Positions 1-11,809 are shown, numbered from the stretch's first letter. The stretch is DNA of 15,393 nt from Saccoglossus kowalevskii (GCF_000003605.2 NW_003119427.1:179857-195249); one strand, 5' to 3'. Numbers and translations: made by a program. Notes: generated by a model not told the origin, from the letters alone.

Positions 1-364
1 GGAGACAGCCTGACCTGTTTTGATTAGTTCGCCCGTTTCTCGTTTGCTGGCCATTTTTTCTGGAGTGTGACACAAATGGTGAAAATGATACTGCCAAATC
101 AATCAATCAGGATACGGCTTGGATACGCTGAAACTTTGTAAATCGTCCTCTTTTCAATTGTAAACTTTATTCCAGTGTAATAAAGGTATACCTACATGTA
201 CCATGAACAATTGTATCACATCACTTTGGAAATTTACGCTAAATACATGTACTAAATACTAAACAAGCGCACATATCGTATTCATTTACAGCATCGGATT
301 TTAAAACAATGACTCGTGGAATCACAAAGAAACTGTTAAGTACGTATTTCACACATTACAGAGG

Positions 365-462
365 ACCGCGGTAGAGACCGGTACAGTGGTAGAGACCCCT
401 AATTATAAGCAGTCCGCGGCTCTCCCTGGCGTTCTGCGGTACACCGCGGTAATGACCGCGGT
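365..462. repeat. Cluster of ACCGCGGT palindromes in AT-rich intron
   Basis: Three perfect ACCGCGGT octamers occur at 365-372, 443-450 and 455-462, with a fourth CCGCGG in GTCCGCGGC near 412-420. GGTAGAGACC is also directly repeated 18 bp apart (371-380 and 389-398). The block is strikingly CpG-rich compared with its surroundings. Likely a fragment of a mobile element or a protein-binding array; the family is not recognised. Confidence 0.6.
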
Positions 463-495
463 GCACCGTCTGTTTGATTTCCTACTCTTCCCTAA

Positions 496-635
496 ATTAA
501 AACCCAGTGAATATGTAAAATTTAGCATAAATTACATTATCTAAATAATAAAACTGAATTTAAAACCCACTGAATATGCCTGAAATGCTAAATCAGCGAA
601 ATTTAAACCCAGTGAAAATTACTCATTTTACAGTA
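496..635. repeat. Short dispersed repeat, three tandem-like copies of TTTAAACCCAGTGAA
   Basis: Related copies lie at 496-515 (ATTAAAACCCAGTGAATATG), 558-578 (ATTTAAAACCCACTGAATATG without its last base is nearly identical) and 601-617 (ATTTAAACCCAGTGAAAAT). The block ends in TTTTACAGTA at 626-635. A further relative, AGCAGTGAAAATTTAAC...TTTACAGTA, sits at 784-811. The reverse complement, TACTGTAAA...TTTTCACTG, is a pattern common in molluscan intergenic DNA (recalled, not searched). Confidence 0.6.
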
Positions 636-1084
636 CCTCATGAACTTTGACAGTGCATATTTAACCACCAGTCGGTCAAAAAGGACAACCAAAAACAAAT
701 CAATGTGTATATGAAAATTTCCTAGCTGTCGTGACTTTCACAAAATTTTGTCTTCATGAATGCCATGAAATCCCAAAATTTCTAGCAGTGAAAATTTAAC
801 TATTTACAGTAATTTACAATATCACATAGATGCAGGATAAATGATTACAAGTCATTAAAATAACAAACATTAAGTGGCAAAATTATGTTTCAGAATAAAG
901 ATCCTGTCACGTAAATCATTTTCTCAAGTGACAGAGAATCATTGTAAAGGCACTGAAAATACTTTCTCAATTCAATCTTATTTTACAAAACAAAAATGGA
1001 AAGAAAAATTCAACATCTTCATGGTCAGTTTTTATAACAGGTATTACAATAAATTAATGAAAACAGAAATAAAATGTTGTATTA

Positions 1085-1584
<500 letters not shown>

Positions 1585-1666
1585 TTGTTTTTCCAGCTGC
1601 ATCTAGTCCTAACATAAGAATTCTCATTTCTTTATTCCCGAATATTTTAGATATTAACTTCCCCAT
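1585..1666 (-). CDS. ARF6: ARF6 small GTPase, first coding exon (residues 1-27, P-loop)
   Basis: The exon begins [19 protein letters not shown] and runs to GLDAAGKT, the P-loop (residues 20-27), ending one base into codon 28. Gly2 is the N-myristoylation site known for the family, and residues 2-13 form the amphipathic membrane helix. Thr27 is the Mg-ligand position mutated in the classic T27N form. The start is fixed by homology, by alignment with human numbering without gaps, and by an in-frame TGA eight codons upstream (1688-1690). The donor is ACAA|GTATCC (GT at 1584-1583), phase 1, and joins the acceptor at 1200 so that A+CT gives Thr28. The intron between the coding exons is 384 bp. From memory, vertebrate ARF6 has its whole ORF in one exon, so coding introns here are a structural difference. 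The gene is incomplete at the left edge. Confidence 0.96.
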
Positions 1667-1701
1667 CTTGTCATGTGTCTTGAGTTGTCAATACCTGCCC
1701 A
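1667..1701 (-). other. ARF6 5'UTR adjoining the start codon, with probable splice acceptor
   Basis: Thirty-five bases upstream of the ATG on the minus strand a good acceptor, TTCTCCCGTGCAG|TGGGCAG, occurs (AG at 1703-1702). It would begin the exon at 1701 and leave a short 5'UTR that contains the in-frame TGA at 1690-1688. An AG at 1696-1695 is an alternative. The acceptor is inferred from motif quality alone. Confidence 0.55.
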
Positions 1702-4165
1702 CTGCACGGGAGAATGATTGAGGGAAGCACTGACAGCCTCGTTATTGTGATAGTCCTGCAAATCAAAGATGAACAAAACAAGTGTGAACATCAAATAATG
1801 ATGTATATGCATGCACATACGTAGAATGCATTGTTCATACAAATATTTTTAACATGGATTGAGCAGCAGCCGTCATGGATGTAACATTCGACAAACCAAC
1901 CACAAAAGGTATTTTACAAATTTAGAAACATAGTTTGTTATGACAATTCTTTTTTTTCTTAAATCAGGGTTCATTGTAAAATTACATTGCTATTAATTAT
2001 TCATGATACGCAAATAAAATGCAAATGCCAAGGCTGACCTGACCGGTTTAGATGGCACACTCTGTGGTGATATTTCACCACCATAACCAAACCAGAAACC
2101 ACCTCTACCCACATCATAAATATATCAGTTACCATATTGTCCTAAGGAAGTGCTGACATATGTCAGTATCAGTGTGTCTTCTAAGCTGATATGATGTGCC
2201 AACGGATGCACACAGATTTGCTGTGATGAAACTGGTTGTGCTAATTAATTCACTGACACGTCACTGAAGCACTCGTACATTGATAGAGATCTTAAAAAAT
2301 ATCTTACTATATGAAATTCACATATATAAAAAAAAATGTGTAAAAACAAAAGAAATCAGGGGCCACAAAGCAGTCAACTCAACTCAAATTTGAGCGAGTT
2401 CCATTTTGAGCCAGAACCCTCATAAAAACCGTTCTTTTACAAGTAAAGGGCACACTGGTGAGTATGTTTCCCATATATGTTTAATAAGTCAAATATGGCA
2501 TTCATTGAATTCAGACAGCACAAACCATATGAAGAAAAATAGAAAGAGATCTGACACTTCAGTTTGCTCTCCATGCATGGTCAACAAAATGTTTTGCATT
2601 AATTGCATGGACTGGTGGCTGTACAGAATGGACCTTTTTATGTGCAGCACATAGTAGAAGTGGATTGCTGTATAGTTTCAATAAACAAACAAAACTTCCA
2701 GCCAACCTGATTAGGTAATTATATTTAGTGATGGGTAACGTGTACAAAATGCAGTTACCAATATGTAAAGCATGTACATGCTTGAGTAAAGATGATTCAC
2801 ATACACGATAGCTAGTAAACACTAGAATGCAGTCACACAAATAATATTCATAAAATTATACAGGGTAAACGTATAGAATATTAAATTCTGCATTGTAATA
2901 GATGGATTAAGGATGAGGCTAGGTAGCAACCGAGAAAGTATAGAAGCTTCCAGTTGTTACGCGAGACTAGTTTCCACTATAGTGGTTTCTCATACAACTG
3001 TACAACACATTGACAGGCTGTAATGACAGACCATTTTCATTTTCTGGCCCTAGTGACTATTACACTCAAAGCTGTCTGGCATTAAAAGTAAAATCAAGCT
3101 AAGCTGAACTGAAGAGAACAGAACAGCTCTGCATGAATAGATCCTAGTATCACAACTCACTTTATATGTATTGTATTGGCTAGACTAGAAATTGCTGTTA
3201 TCATCGCTTGGGACTCAATTCCTGCATGTGTGCAGATGACAAACCTCCGCTTCAAATATTCACCGGAGGAAACCTCTAAGTACAAGTTTGAAATACAGCA
3301 ACTCAAAAAGCAAAAAATCCCACAGAAAAATTTCAAGTGTTACTATTATATCATAATTAAATTACATTTGTATAACATCTATGTCACACCTAAGCTATGG
3401 TACAAGTTATGGGTTTGATTCCAAGAGTCTACCCTGCCTTCCAAATATTTGGTATTAGATTTGGGGACTGGGCCACACATGCACTTGCAATTCCCGTCAG
3501 ATGTGATGCAATTCCATTTGAGAATACGTAACCTACCTAAAGAGCGAGGGTAAGACAATAATATAAAAAGTCAAACGAACACCGGCAGACATGAAACCCC
3601 AGAAGAAGTGAGTGGTATATTTAAAACAGTTAAAGATAGCGGTGTGGTTGTGGGTGGGTACAAACAACGACAGATAGGAGAACTATTTAAGACAGCTGAG
3701 AAACATGAAAATGAAAATATTATGCCAAAGATAATTTTCACGTTTGTTTTTCTTACTTAGGCAGAGTAGTGTGTAATTTTTCAGAGGCTGGTACAAGTTA
3801 GTTGAAAGATGATGGCAGTTTAATTTGAGGGGAATTTTTACGTTACGAATTAGAAGTATTGATGTGCGATGTACTACGTTCAAAATCTATCTCCCGGTTT
3901 GTTGACCTCGGGTTACACAATATGCGTATGTGCATAAAATGAACGCACAATTGCTATCAATTCGGGAATAAGGATTTGCAATTAGCACCTAAGACCAAAA
4001 AATGGAGGAGAGACAGGAGTGACTAAAAATGTTGAAAAATGTTGTCTGGCACAAAAAAAAAATAACATCTACGTAGAAATTGGCTTTGGGTCATATTTTG
4101 AAAATTAATTACAAGTTAAAAGCAAGAGCAAGAGAGTTGCATGTGGCTCAAGCCAAATCCCTACA

Positions 4166-4231
4166 TACTGTAAAATACTTTATTTTCGCTGAAATGACTT
4201 TATGTGTGTTATATGGAATTTATTTTCACTG
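4166..4231 (+). repeat. Dispersed TACTGTAAA...TTTTCGCTG...TTTTCACTG repeat
   Basis: TACTGTAAAATACTTTATTT leads into TTTTCGCTGAAATGACTTTAT and, 30 bases on, GGAATTTATTTTCACTG. It is the opposite-strand relative of the repeats at 496-811, so at least two insertions of one family lie in this window. Confidence 0.5.
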
Positions 4232-4480
4232 ATTTTTGACGAGTTGAACGTAAAAGATCGGAAAAAAGGTAGGAAAGTATTCCACAGTACATCATTACTT
4301 ATAATTCATCAGGAATCAGAAAGTTTATTCAAGCAAACAAGCCCAAAATTATTTCTGACTACCGGGGGTATGCAAATTACATATGGTCATTCTACCAATA
4401 TTGTAATTTTGACTTTCAATGGATGTAATAAATAAATAGCACATAGTTGTATGAAGAAGATATATCATGACAACTAACAT

Positions 4481-4496
4481 ATACATGTACATGTAT
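4481..4496. repeat. 16-bp perfect palindrome of TACATGTA units
   Basis: ATACATGTACATGTAT reads identically on both strands. TACATGTA words recur through the window, as expected of many mollusc genomes; probably a simple-sequence feature. Confidence 0.6.
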
Positions 4497-5478
4497 GTCA
4501 ATTGGAGATAAATTATGATTATATTCTTGCAATAACTACAGATGGTCTACGCAATAATAAAGTAAAATAAAAAAAACCTGTCTGCTTAATCCAAAATTTA
4601 GCACATTACCGGAAATGTCAAATTTGTTTTATTTATTTGGTCTTAGCGAGTAGCGGAACCGGTTGTACAAACAGGACGTCAGTCATGTCGGGCAAAATGT
4701 AGTACAGACATGTAGTACCTAAAAATCTACCATGATACCCATAATATCTGTATATATGTAATATATAAATGTATACTTTTTCAGTTGGGAAGTGAAGAAA
4801 AGGTAGTTAAAAATAGGTGAAAAACATACATTTGTGTTTCATATTTATGATATTAACGGAAACTCTTGCAATATATTTTATGGTTACCCTATATAAATTT
4901 TGCAGACATACTATATTAACTTTGAATTCCAACAACAACTACATTTGTGTACAATGCCATATCATAGCAACACCAAAAGGCCAAATAAACTTCACATCGT
5001 GGTTAAATATTGAATTTATTGAAAGACAATACAGCTCAAAGGTGAGTGTGACAGTTAAATGTCCTAGTCACATCACAGGAAATATTCAACACTTCTTAGC
5101 AGTGTGTCCTCTGTAAAAGGAAACTTGGTACGAACATACACAGGATATTTATGTACAGAAATGCAGTGAAATAGTGTACTATAATTTATTCTCTTGCAAG
5201 AAATGAGTTTGTCAAAATAAAAAAAATAACAGGTGTAGCTATAATATAAACACATATTCTGATGTATTTTTAGTCGCACCTTGCATGCAACAGTACTGTT
5301 TAGTGGAATTGACAAAAATAAAAATGTGAATATCAATAGAGCTGCATATCTTTAGTTTATTGGGGTCCAAAAATCATAATATGTAATAATTTAATTTAAA
5401 CAGCATTTTATTTTTTAAATGGATGTACATACATGCTGTACATAGTGACTAAGGTTGTGGGTGTGGTTGTGTGCAAGG

Positions 5479-5495
5479 TTTTTTTTTTTTTTTTT
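5479..5495. repeat. T17 homopolymer run
   Basis: Seventeen consecutive T follow GTGCAAGG. On the minus strand it is an A17 run, which could be the tail of a retroposed element, but no target duplication or element body is recognisable beside it. Confidence 0.7.
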
Positions 5496-6494
5496 CGTTG
5501 AACCATAATCCCAGCAATACAAATATTACACACCCTCCTCCTCTTTCATCAACTCATTAAAGAAGCACATGAGGGATCCCAAAAGAGTGTCTATCACCTT
5601 ATCCAGTCGAAAAACCAACAATAATTTGATGTTGTACAATAATGACAGCGAGGCAGTGAGAGTTTATAGTCTCAGTAATAGAACCACACATGTGATGACA
5701 TACTGGTACCTGCTGCTATGCCAGTGTCAGAAAGGTTTAAATTAGTTACACGTGTGATGGGGTCTAAAACATTTCCTCATCCCATCATACATTGATTTCC
5801 ATCATACATTCAAATTCCAACCAAGATTAATTAAGGGCTCGTGAGTACACATTAAGATCATAACATTCGGGAGTTTAGACTACACATTGAAAAAATATTA
5901 AAATTGGCCCATTGGGTTTAACTGACTTAAATATCAACCATAAAATAAACATTATTAAATATGGATGCTAACTGATATTGAGGAAGCGAAAGGCCGAATG
6001 TTAAAAATAGGAATTACCGGTCAATGTATCTCGTCGTAGCTAGCCAAACGATAAGGCACTGAATGACCTCAGATAAACCTGAAAGTCGAAGTGTAATGTT
6101 TATCACCGGAGATATCCATTACGATAACACAACTTAAATTTTGAAAGTAATTGAAAATAATGCGATTTAAAAATAAAGATGTATTGAAGCACATGTAGAA
6201 AATGCTGGCGTTTTTTCCGAGCCATGTGCATTACTTGTAGTATATAATGTATATACACAGTCTTGTTGAGGTGGTACGATTACTTCTGTCGATTTATACA
6301 CCTATGTAGGAACAGTGTATAGGACTTTGAACACGAGTACAACTGGGTGAACAGTATATTTAATAAGAAATCAAGTACTCCGGCAAACTAACATGGTGCG
6401 TTAGATAAAAACAAAACACATTTATAAGGACAACCTGTAAACTAGAGACATAAAACTCGAGCCCCATGCTCACGTTTATGAGAGAATTACTCAC

Positions 6495-6765
6495 CTTTAG
6501 GGCCTCTCGCCCAGCAACTTCCGGGAAGCGTCAACCGCGAGATTTTCAGACTTCTTTGCAAGAAAATAAAAAGAATCAACTACACGTCCAGGAAAAAGAC
6601 GAGTTAGCAGCTAAAATAATATCCCTTGGCCGGGAATAGTTCTTTTGTTTGGAACAGGTACTGTCAAAAGCCTAATTGTATTTGAATTTCACTTCAGCGA
6701 ACCTCCCAAAATGGCGGTTGAAGTATACGAGACCGCGTCACCCACAATTTGCCGGGTATCCCTGA
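6495..6765 (-). promoter_or_regulatory. Probable ARF6 promoter and non-coding first exon
   Basis: This is a GC-richer island in an AT-rich region. On the minus strand it ends in a near-perfect donor, CCCTAAAG|GTGAGTAA (exon end 6495). Immediately upstream are CCGGAAGT (an ETS/GABP site, 6518-6525) in a near-palindromic CTTCCCGGAAG context, and TCTCGCGG. Farther upstream lie a CRE-like TGACGCG (about 6734-6740) and AAAATGGCGG (plus strand, 6708-6717), a YY1-type motif. Such combinations mark housekeeping promoters. Human ARF6 also has a non-coding first exon (from memory), so pairing with the acceptor at 1702 is reasonable. No TATA box is evident and the start site cannot be placed. Serving a different minus-strand transcript is the alternative. 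Confidence 0.5.
6711..6755 (+). CDS. Possible first coding exon of a divergent plus-strand gene (uncertain)
   Basis: The YY1-type motif contains an ATG in excellent start context (CCCAAAATGGCG). It opens MAVEVYETASPTICR, after which CGG|GTATCC could be a donor (phase 0), the same GTATCC donor form that ARF6 uses at 1584. Unspliced, the frame ends after 21 codons at 6776. YY1 sites overlapping the initiator ATG are known in short-5'UTR housekeeping genes. I do not recognise the peptide and found no convincing downstream plus-strand exon, so this is only a candidate. Confidence 0.15.
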
Positions 6766-6776
6766 GAAACAAATAG

Positions 6777-8649
6777 TGCAGGCGGAAGAATAATTTTTTA
6801 TTTCTTGTCTGTATGATATTTTAAAAACACTTATATTAGCTATACACGTCATACGTACACAAAAAAACCTAAATCCGCTTACGCGTGGTTTGGAAATAAG
6901 ATAAAATAACGCGGAGTGATACTCTGGGCGTTTCTTTGCTGAACGATGCACAGTAATGTCCCGGATGATGTTAGTTGATGACTGTAGTTAGTTCCAGCTA
7001 GTACGGTGTTAGATTTTCTGGTATCGGGTATAATAACAGAATGGTTCCTATTCCGGACAGGATCCTGAAATGCCAATCATAATACGGGAGTAATTTATGG
7101 AACCATTGACATTTATCTTGATTATGTTACACTCGTAATGAGTAAATCTTGAACGAGGCGTATTTTTACATGAAATATCGGTTTCAAATCAGACAACTTT
7201 CGAATAATGATTTTTCAAAACGAGCTTATTGTGAACAACCGAAAATGCCAAATGAGTACACATAGATGAGCTAACAATATTTTAAAGAAGAAATTTCAGT
7301 TCACTCTTTAAATCCACAATTCTTGTATCTGATAAATATTTTTTTTTTAAAAAAAACGTAAAATAAAATTTCACTAATAAATATATTAAGTAAAGGAGAT
7401 CTGAGTTTTAAAGACATTCATGGAAATAAATCTTTCTCATTCTTTTGACTGTTATTAATCTGTTTAAATTTGAAACAGAATATTGTTGTCTCATCTCAGA
7501 ACAAGTAATCACATTTTTGTCTCAAAACTTCATTAGAAAATAGAATATGTAAACAATTTTTACAAAATGAAATTCAATTTTTTTCATGCATTGTCAGCCT
7601 ATTAATAAAAAATTATTATTGAATATGAAATTTCCAACTGGAGTAACAGATGGTTTTCAGATGTTCGAGTACTTGTTGGGTAACAGCAAGACCATTATAT
7701 TAAACTTGTTTATAATTGAAACAAAAACTAAACTTGGTCATTTATTATTTACATTGTAATTTTATTCATTGAATGTTTTTACTTCAAATTAATTGCTGTT
7801 AACTTGAAAAAATTTAAAAACACTTAATGTTCGAACACCGATGTTCCTTCCCTTCTCATTAATCAAATCTACTGCCCCTTTCCCACATGAGACAGATGCA
7901 CACTTCCAACCAGGTCATTTTTATTTACAAATGTAATAAAATCTGCTGACTTCAGCCAAAATTGAATAGAAAGAAGTTTCAATTTTGCTCTGATAAACAG
8001 TTGCTTGAACCAAGGTTCACACGAATATAGACTATCTTCTGTGCCATCTATGGAGGCGCTCAATTTATGGTGATTTCAATATGATTTTCCAGGTGGTTAG
8101 TACAGTTTTGGGACCAAAGACTTGTTCATTTTTTTGAGAGCCTTGTACTATTCCTAAGTGCTCGTTTGTTTCTTTTTGTTGTAACTAATACTGTTCTAAT
8201 TTGGAATGGAAAAGTGTTTTTAAATAAATAAATACAATATAAATATTCATGAGTGTATAGATTTGAAGGATTAGGACAATTACATCGGGGATCAAAAGTC
8301 TTTGATTAAAATTTGTCATACCAAAGGGATGACGTTCTAAAACAAGCACATTAACGCCTACTTAGCTCATTTTCGTTAAATTACACAAAATTGGCACTTA
8401 CATGGTGGGGGAGGGGGAAGTGAAATGACAAAAATATACAAACGTGTGGCTTGTCAATTATGACAAATGCAAGAAAATAGAGGCAGTTAATTTTTCACTG
8501 AATTATATCTGTAGATTTATTCTTTCTTACATAAATGACAAAAATTACGAGAAAGCAAACAAACCATTGACCTAGAAATTCATGGCGAATGAGCAAACTT
8601 AGTGCTATTTATTTTAACACCAAGAAGATGGAATAAAATACACAAGGAA
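6777..8649. other. Intergenic AT-rich stretch, nothing recognised
   Basis: The sequence contains A/T runs, including an AT-only tract near 7338-7357, and no exon with both plausible splice sites and protein-like content. The minus frames at 6694-6951, 6879-7076 and 7869-8063 show no family features. A plus-strand acceptor-like CAGCTAG|TAC near 6995 opens a 26-codon frame that I do not recognise. Confidence 0.6.
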
Positions 8650-10449
8650 GAAATCTTTGGGTGTTCACTGCTGTTTATTGCACCAGTAATATTTAACAAT
8701 AAATATACAAACATAAATAAGAGGGTAATCATTACATACATGTCCAAATATGAACAGGGGTTGAAGACAGCATTTACAGACAATCAAAAGGTTGCTGAAT
8801 GTTTTCCCACTTCAAACATGATCTGTGACTGACAATAGAATCATAGACAAGCCATCATTCTACAATTCAGAAACATTCAAACATATTACCCAGGGTAATG
8901 CCAATCGATGACAAATGTACAGGGTGTGAATAGAGTCAAGACAAAAGTAAAATAAGTCACATTTTAAAGAACAATTTGTTATTTTCATCCCATACTTGCT
9001 ACATATTGTACATAATGTGAAACAATCTGTTCCTAAATTAGTTACAGTTGTGAGCAAAATTGGAAACATTGAATGGCATACCGTATTTTCTCTATTAGAG
9101 GCACAACTTTAATAAAAGTACATGTAAACCTTTCACTGTATACAGAATCATTTGAATATTACTTATTTTGACCATAGACACAACTTTGTCATTTACATTG
9201 GCACATGGGCTGCTATCATCGCAAGTACTCTGTATGTATGAATGTAATGTAAACATTACCCACTGTTGTTGGCTTTTGTAAAACAAAATATATGGTTAGG
9301 GCAAAAACCAATTACAATATCAATCACTCACTCCAGTCTGCATATCATCATACTTCAGTTTATCTACATATGGTAAATTTAACTATCTATATTTTGTTAT
9401 CTGTAATATTTGAACTATGAATATATTTCCTACAAATAATTTCAGGCAGTAGTCTCAAAGCATTTCAATTCCAGCATATATTAACTTTGCATCATGTTAC
9501 TTGTGAAAAATATTATGGTTTATTAGAAGCGGCATCTTCAATAGATTCACACAAAAGTAAACTGAAATATTGATTGTGACAAATTTGAGAGAAACAAAAC
9601 ATTAATGACCATTATGTTAAAAGACTTGACGGCATTCACATAAGGACATTGCTTCTAAAGCAGATATGTCATGATTTGAATTTACAGCATGATTTAAATT
9701 TTTCAATGATTGTAGTAATGCAAACTAAAAATCCCAGCCTACACAAGGACAGTCACCAGGCTAAGACCCTCACATGTATTTGTAGGAATATTGTGGTTTT
9801 GTTCTCAATTTAAAAACAAATAAAAAAAGACGATGAAACATTTAGAGTATTATTTGTGACACGCAAGTTTTAAAATACATTGTGAAACACTTAAAAAAGT
9901 ACAACATTGAAAAAATTAAGAAAAAAAAGTTTGGTCTACTAGCAGTGTTGCTTCATATGTTGACATCCAAGGTGTTTTGGCAGATCATATGACATCCAAG
10001 CACATTGGGGGGAAAAAAGTTTGGCAATTCCATGAAAATAGAAAATATCCAACTTCAATAATATTTCATTAATTGAAATATCACTCAGTAACAGCTGATT
10101 TATTTAGCACTTTCACTGAGTTAACAAGGATTCACTCATTGCCATTGCCAGTCTAATAACCATGTATTTTGGATAGCAATGTGTAAAAATAGACGTACTA
10201 GACCAAGAACCTGGTATCTCTATACTACATCATGACATATAACCCCCTCCCCTCTACACGATAAGCCCCAGTAGTTGTAATATCACAATGTGCTCTACAG
10301 AATTCACGTCTACATTACATAAACTATGCATTAATTTGTTGTGTCTAGAGTGGCTCAACCATCAATTATCACCAATTGATCCATAACTTTACTTTGTTTT
10401 GATTCAATATCACAAAAGTTGTTGGGATACAAGAAGAATGTTCATCACC
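8650..10449 (-). other. Candidate spliced 3'UTR exon of the G-gamma gene
   Basis: On the minus strand TTTCATTTTATTTTAG|GTGATG is a strong pyrimidine-rich acceptor (AG at 10451-10450). The following 1.8 kb is stop-rich, AT-rich and UTR-like. It contains AATAAA at 8679-8674 followed by a GU-rich CTTGTGTATTTT, a reasonable poly(A) signal placing cleavage near 8650. A donor-like TTAG|GTAGGTAT lies only about 15 bases past the G-gamma stop codon, so a 3'UTR intron of about 1.24 kb is conceivable and would sit too close to the stop to trigger NMD. All of this is motif inference; plain intergenic DNA is the alternative. An ACCGTATTTTCTCTATTAGA word at 9080-9099 resembles a repeat motif common in invertebrate genomes. 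Confidence 0.25.
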
Positions 10450-11703
10450 TAAAATAAAATGAAAGACATGATAATAATGATATTTAAATATAGTAGTACA
10501 CATTTATCAATTCACATACATTATTCATTTTTATACATTAACACTTTTTCACTTTCACTTTTAAATATAACTATTTACATCAGCCACTTTCGATACAATT
10601 CTTGTGTGCCAAATGCAGAATGAATAGAAGGAAGTCAAACTATTTGTCCAGTGTTATCTTGGTTCACATCCCGCATTCAGAGTTATTGGGGAACCAGAAC
10701 TGCAATTGCATATTACAGCCAATGACATGGTGCGAGTGTGTACAAATCTTTTGCAATCTCGGCAGTCGCTGGGTTGGTGTGGCGCGTTAGCTGGTGTATA
10801 CTGTGTAACGTTGCGTATGTGTGGGCAACGTTCAGTACAATCAATGAGGACTGATTGACAAACGTCATTGATGCTGGTGAATGTTATGAATTGCAATTGA
10901 CCTCACTATGATGACGTATACATTGAGGAATATGGAAAAATGGCCTGAACCATGCGCACTGCATACACAATATGCTAATAACAAGGTTATGACGTAGACA
11001 TATCTCAAGAATATTATTTTAAAGTGCAATTATTAATAGAAAGCATTTACTATGAAATGCCGGAATCACATATTTTAAGTCTTGACCCTTGTTCTGTTTA
11101 TTGTAGTTAAGACTGTACACGCTTTCTATCATATGTCTACTTTTTGAACTGTTTGTCGACGTGAACGTTGACAAACCTAAATACTCTGTAGGTTTTGATT
11201 GTATACAGCGCCCCAGTGGCTGTTCCCGGCTCCATGATCCAGCCATTCAAGATAGGCATACATTTAGGGGAATGTGCACACGCCATTAGATATGTACACA
11301 TACCACTAAACATTTAAAAGCATACATGTAAATTCGTTTTGCAAAGGAAACCATTTGAAGCAGCCATTTGAAGACGAACTATAAGTCAATAGGAAGAAAA
11401 CAAAATGTGAAAAACAGCAAAGATCCGAAATAAAAACAAGATTATGGTGAATGCATGGAAAATGAGTGTGAAGTTGCAAATGAAAACACAATTTTTTTTA
11501 AGATATTAAACAGTTTTGAAATAAATATTTGTTAAATTACCATTGCGATTTCTAGTAAAATCTCCAGAAATAGAATGATGGTCTTTAACAAAAGAATCCC
11601 ACTAAATTGTCAGAATTTCAAATGGAAATAATTACAAAGAAGGTACACTGAATGCATAACCATCATATACAATATACCTACCTAATAAAACTAACACTGC
11701 AAA
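10450..11703. other. G-gamma 3'UTR/downstream region, no further gene seen
   Basis: It begins with the immediate 3'UTR after the TAG at 11704. Minus-strand AATAAA occurs at 11102-11097, which would give a simple unspliced 3'UTR of roughly 0.6 kb, an alternative to the spliced model. A perfect 8-bp hairpin AACGTTGC/GCAACGTT (10807-10814 and 10825-10832, 10-base loop) is present. The overlapping open frames at 10602-10790 (+) and 10654-10896 (-) are mutually antisense and unrecognised. Confidence 0.5.
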
Positions 11704-11809
11704 CTATAACAATATACATGATTTCTTTTCCTTGAATGGATTCTCTGATGCTGGCATGCCAATCAGTAAATAGTCCACATTTTGGTTCTGTTCACAGTAC
11801 TGCAGCAAG
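11704..11809 (-). CDS. Heterotrimeric G-protein gamma subunit, exon 2 (residues 33-67, CaaX box)
   Basis: After acceptor GCTACAG|C (AG at 11811-11810) the frame completes Asp33 and reads LLQYCEQNQNVDYLLIGMP then ASENPFKEKKSCILL and TAG. It carries the family hallmarks: the Asp-x-Leu-Leu segment (DYLL, residues 45-48), the NPF motif (56-58) that contacts G-beta, and a C-terminal CaaX box CILL (64-67). Cys64 with terminal Leu predicts geranylgeranylation, then trimming and carboxymethylation, which anchors beta-gamma in the plasma membrane. With exon 1 the protein is 67 residues, normal for the family (about 65-75). Most gamma subunits have DPLL where this one has DYLL, though I recall a fly gamma subunit with DYLL. 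Residues such as ERIKVS, LLIG, SENPFK and CI-L resemble vertebrate GNG12/GNG2-type subunits, but one-to-one orthology cannot be set by eye, so no symbol is given. Confidence 0.95.

Larger units (their letters stand above)
1702..6494 (-). other. Probable ARF6 5'UTR intron (4.8 kb), no embedded gene seen
   Basis: If the acceptor at 1702 pairs with the excellent GTGAGT donor at 6494-6489, all of this stretch is one 5'UTR intron. Every reading frame inside (for example 2406-2654, 3176-3418, 4817-5116 plus; 2559-2840, 5073-5336 minus) is AT-rich, lacks recognisable motifs and ends at random stops. Visible landmarks are hairpin GTGGTGA-TATT-TCACCAC (about 2062-2079), the palindrome CTGACATATGTCAG (2153-2166), a dispersed repeat (4166-4231), a TACATGTA palindrome (4481-4496) and a T17 run (5479-5495). 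Confidence 0.45.

Noticed and set aside
1654-1842. 62-codon minus-strand frame overlapping the ARF6 start
   Set aside because: It is in a different frame from ARF6 and crosses the putative splice acceptor.
3395-3440. GGGTTTGATTCC resembling a Pol III B-box of a tRNA or tRNA-derived SINE
   Set aside because: No A-box at the right distance, no cloverleaf, and no SINE tail; at best a decayed fragment.
10055-10083. Minus-strand LMKYY followed by stop, resembling the start of a G-gamma second exon
   Set aside because: No AG acceptor precedes it and the frame stops at once; the true second exon was found at 11704-11809.
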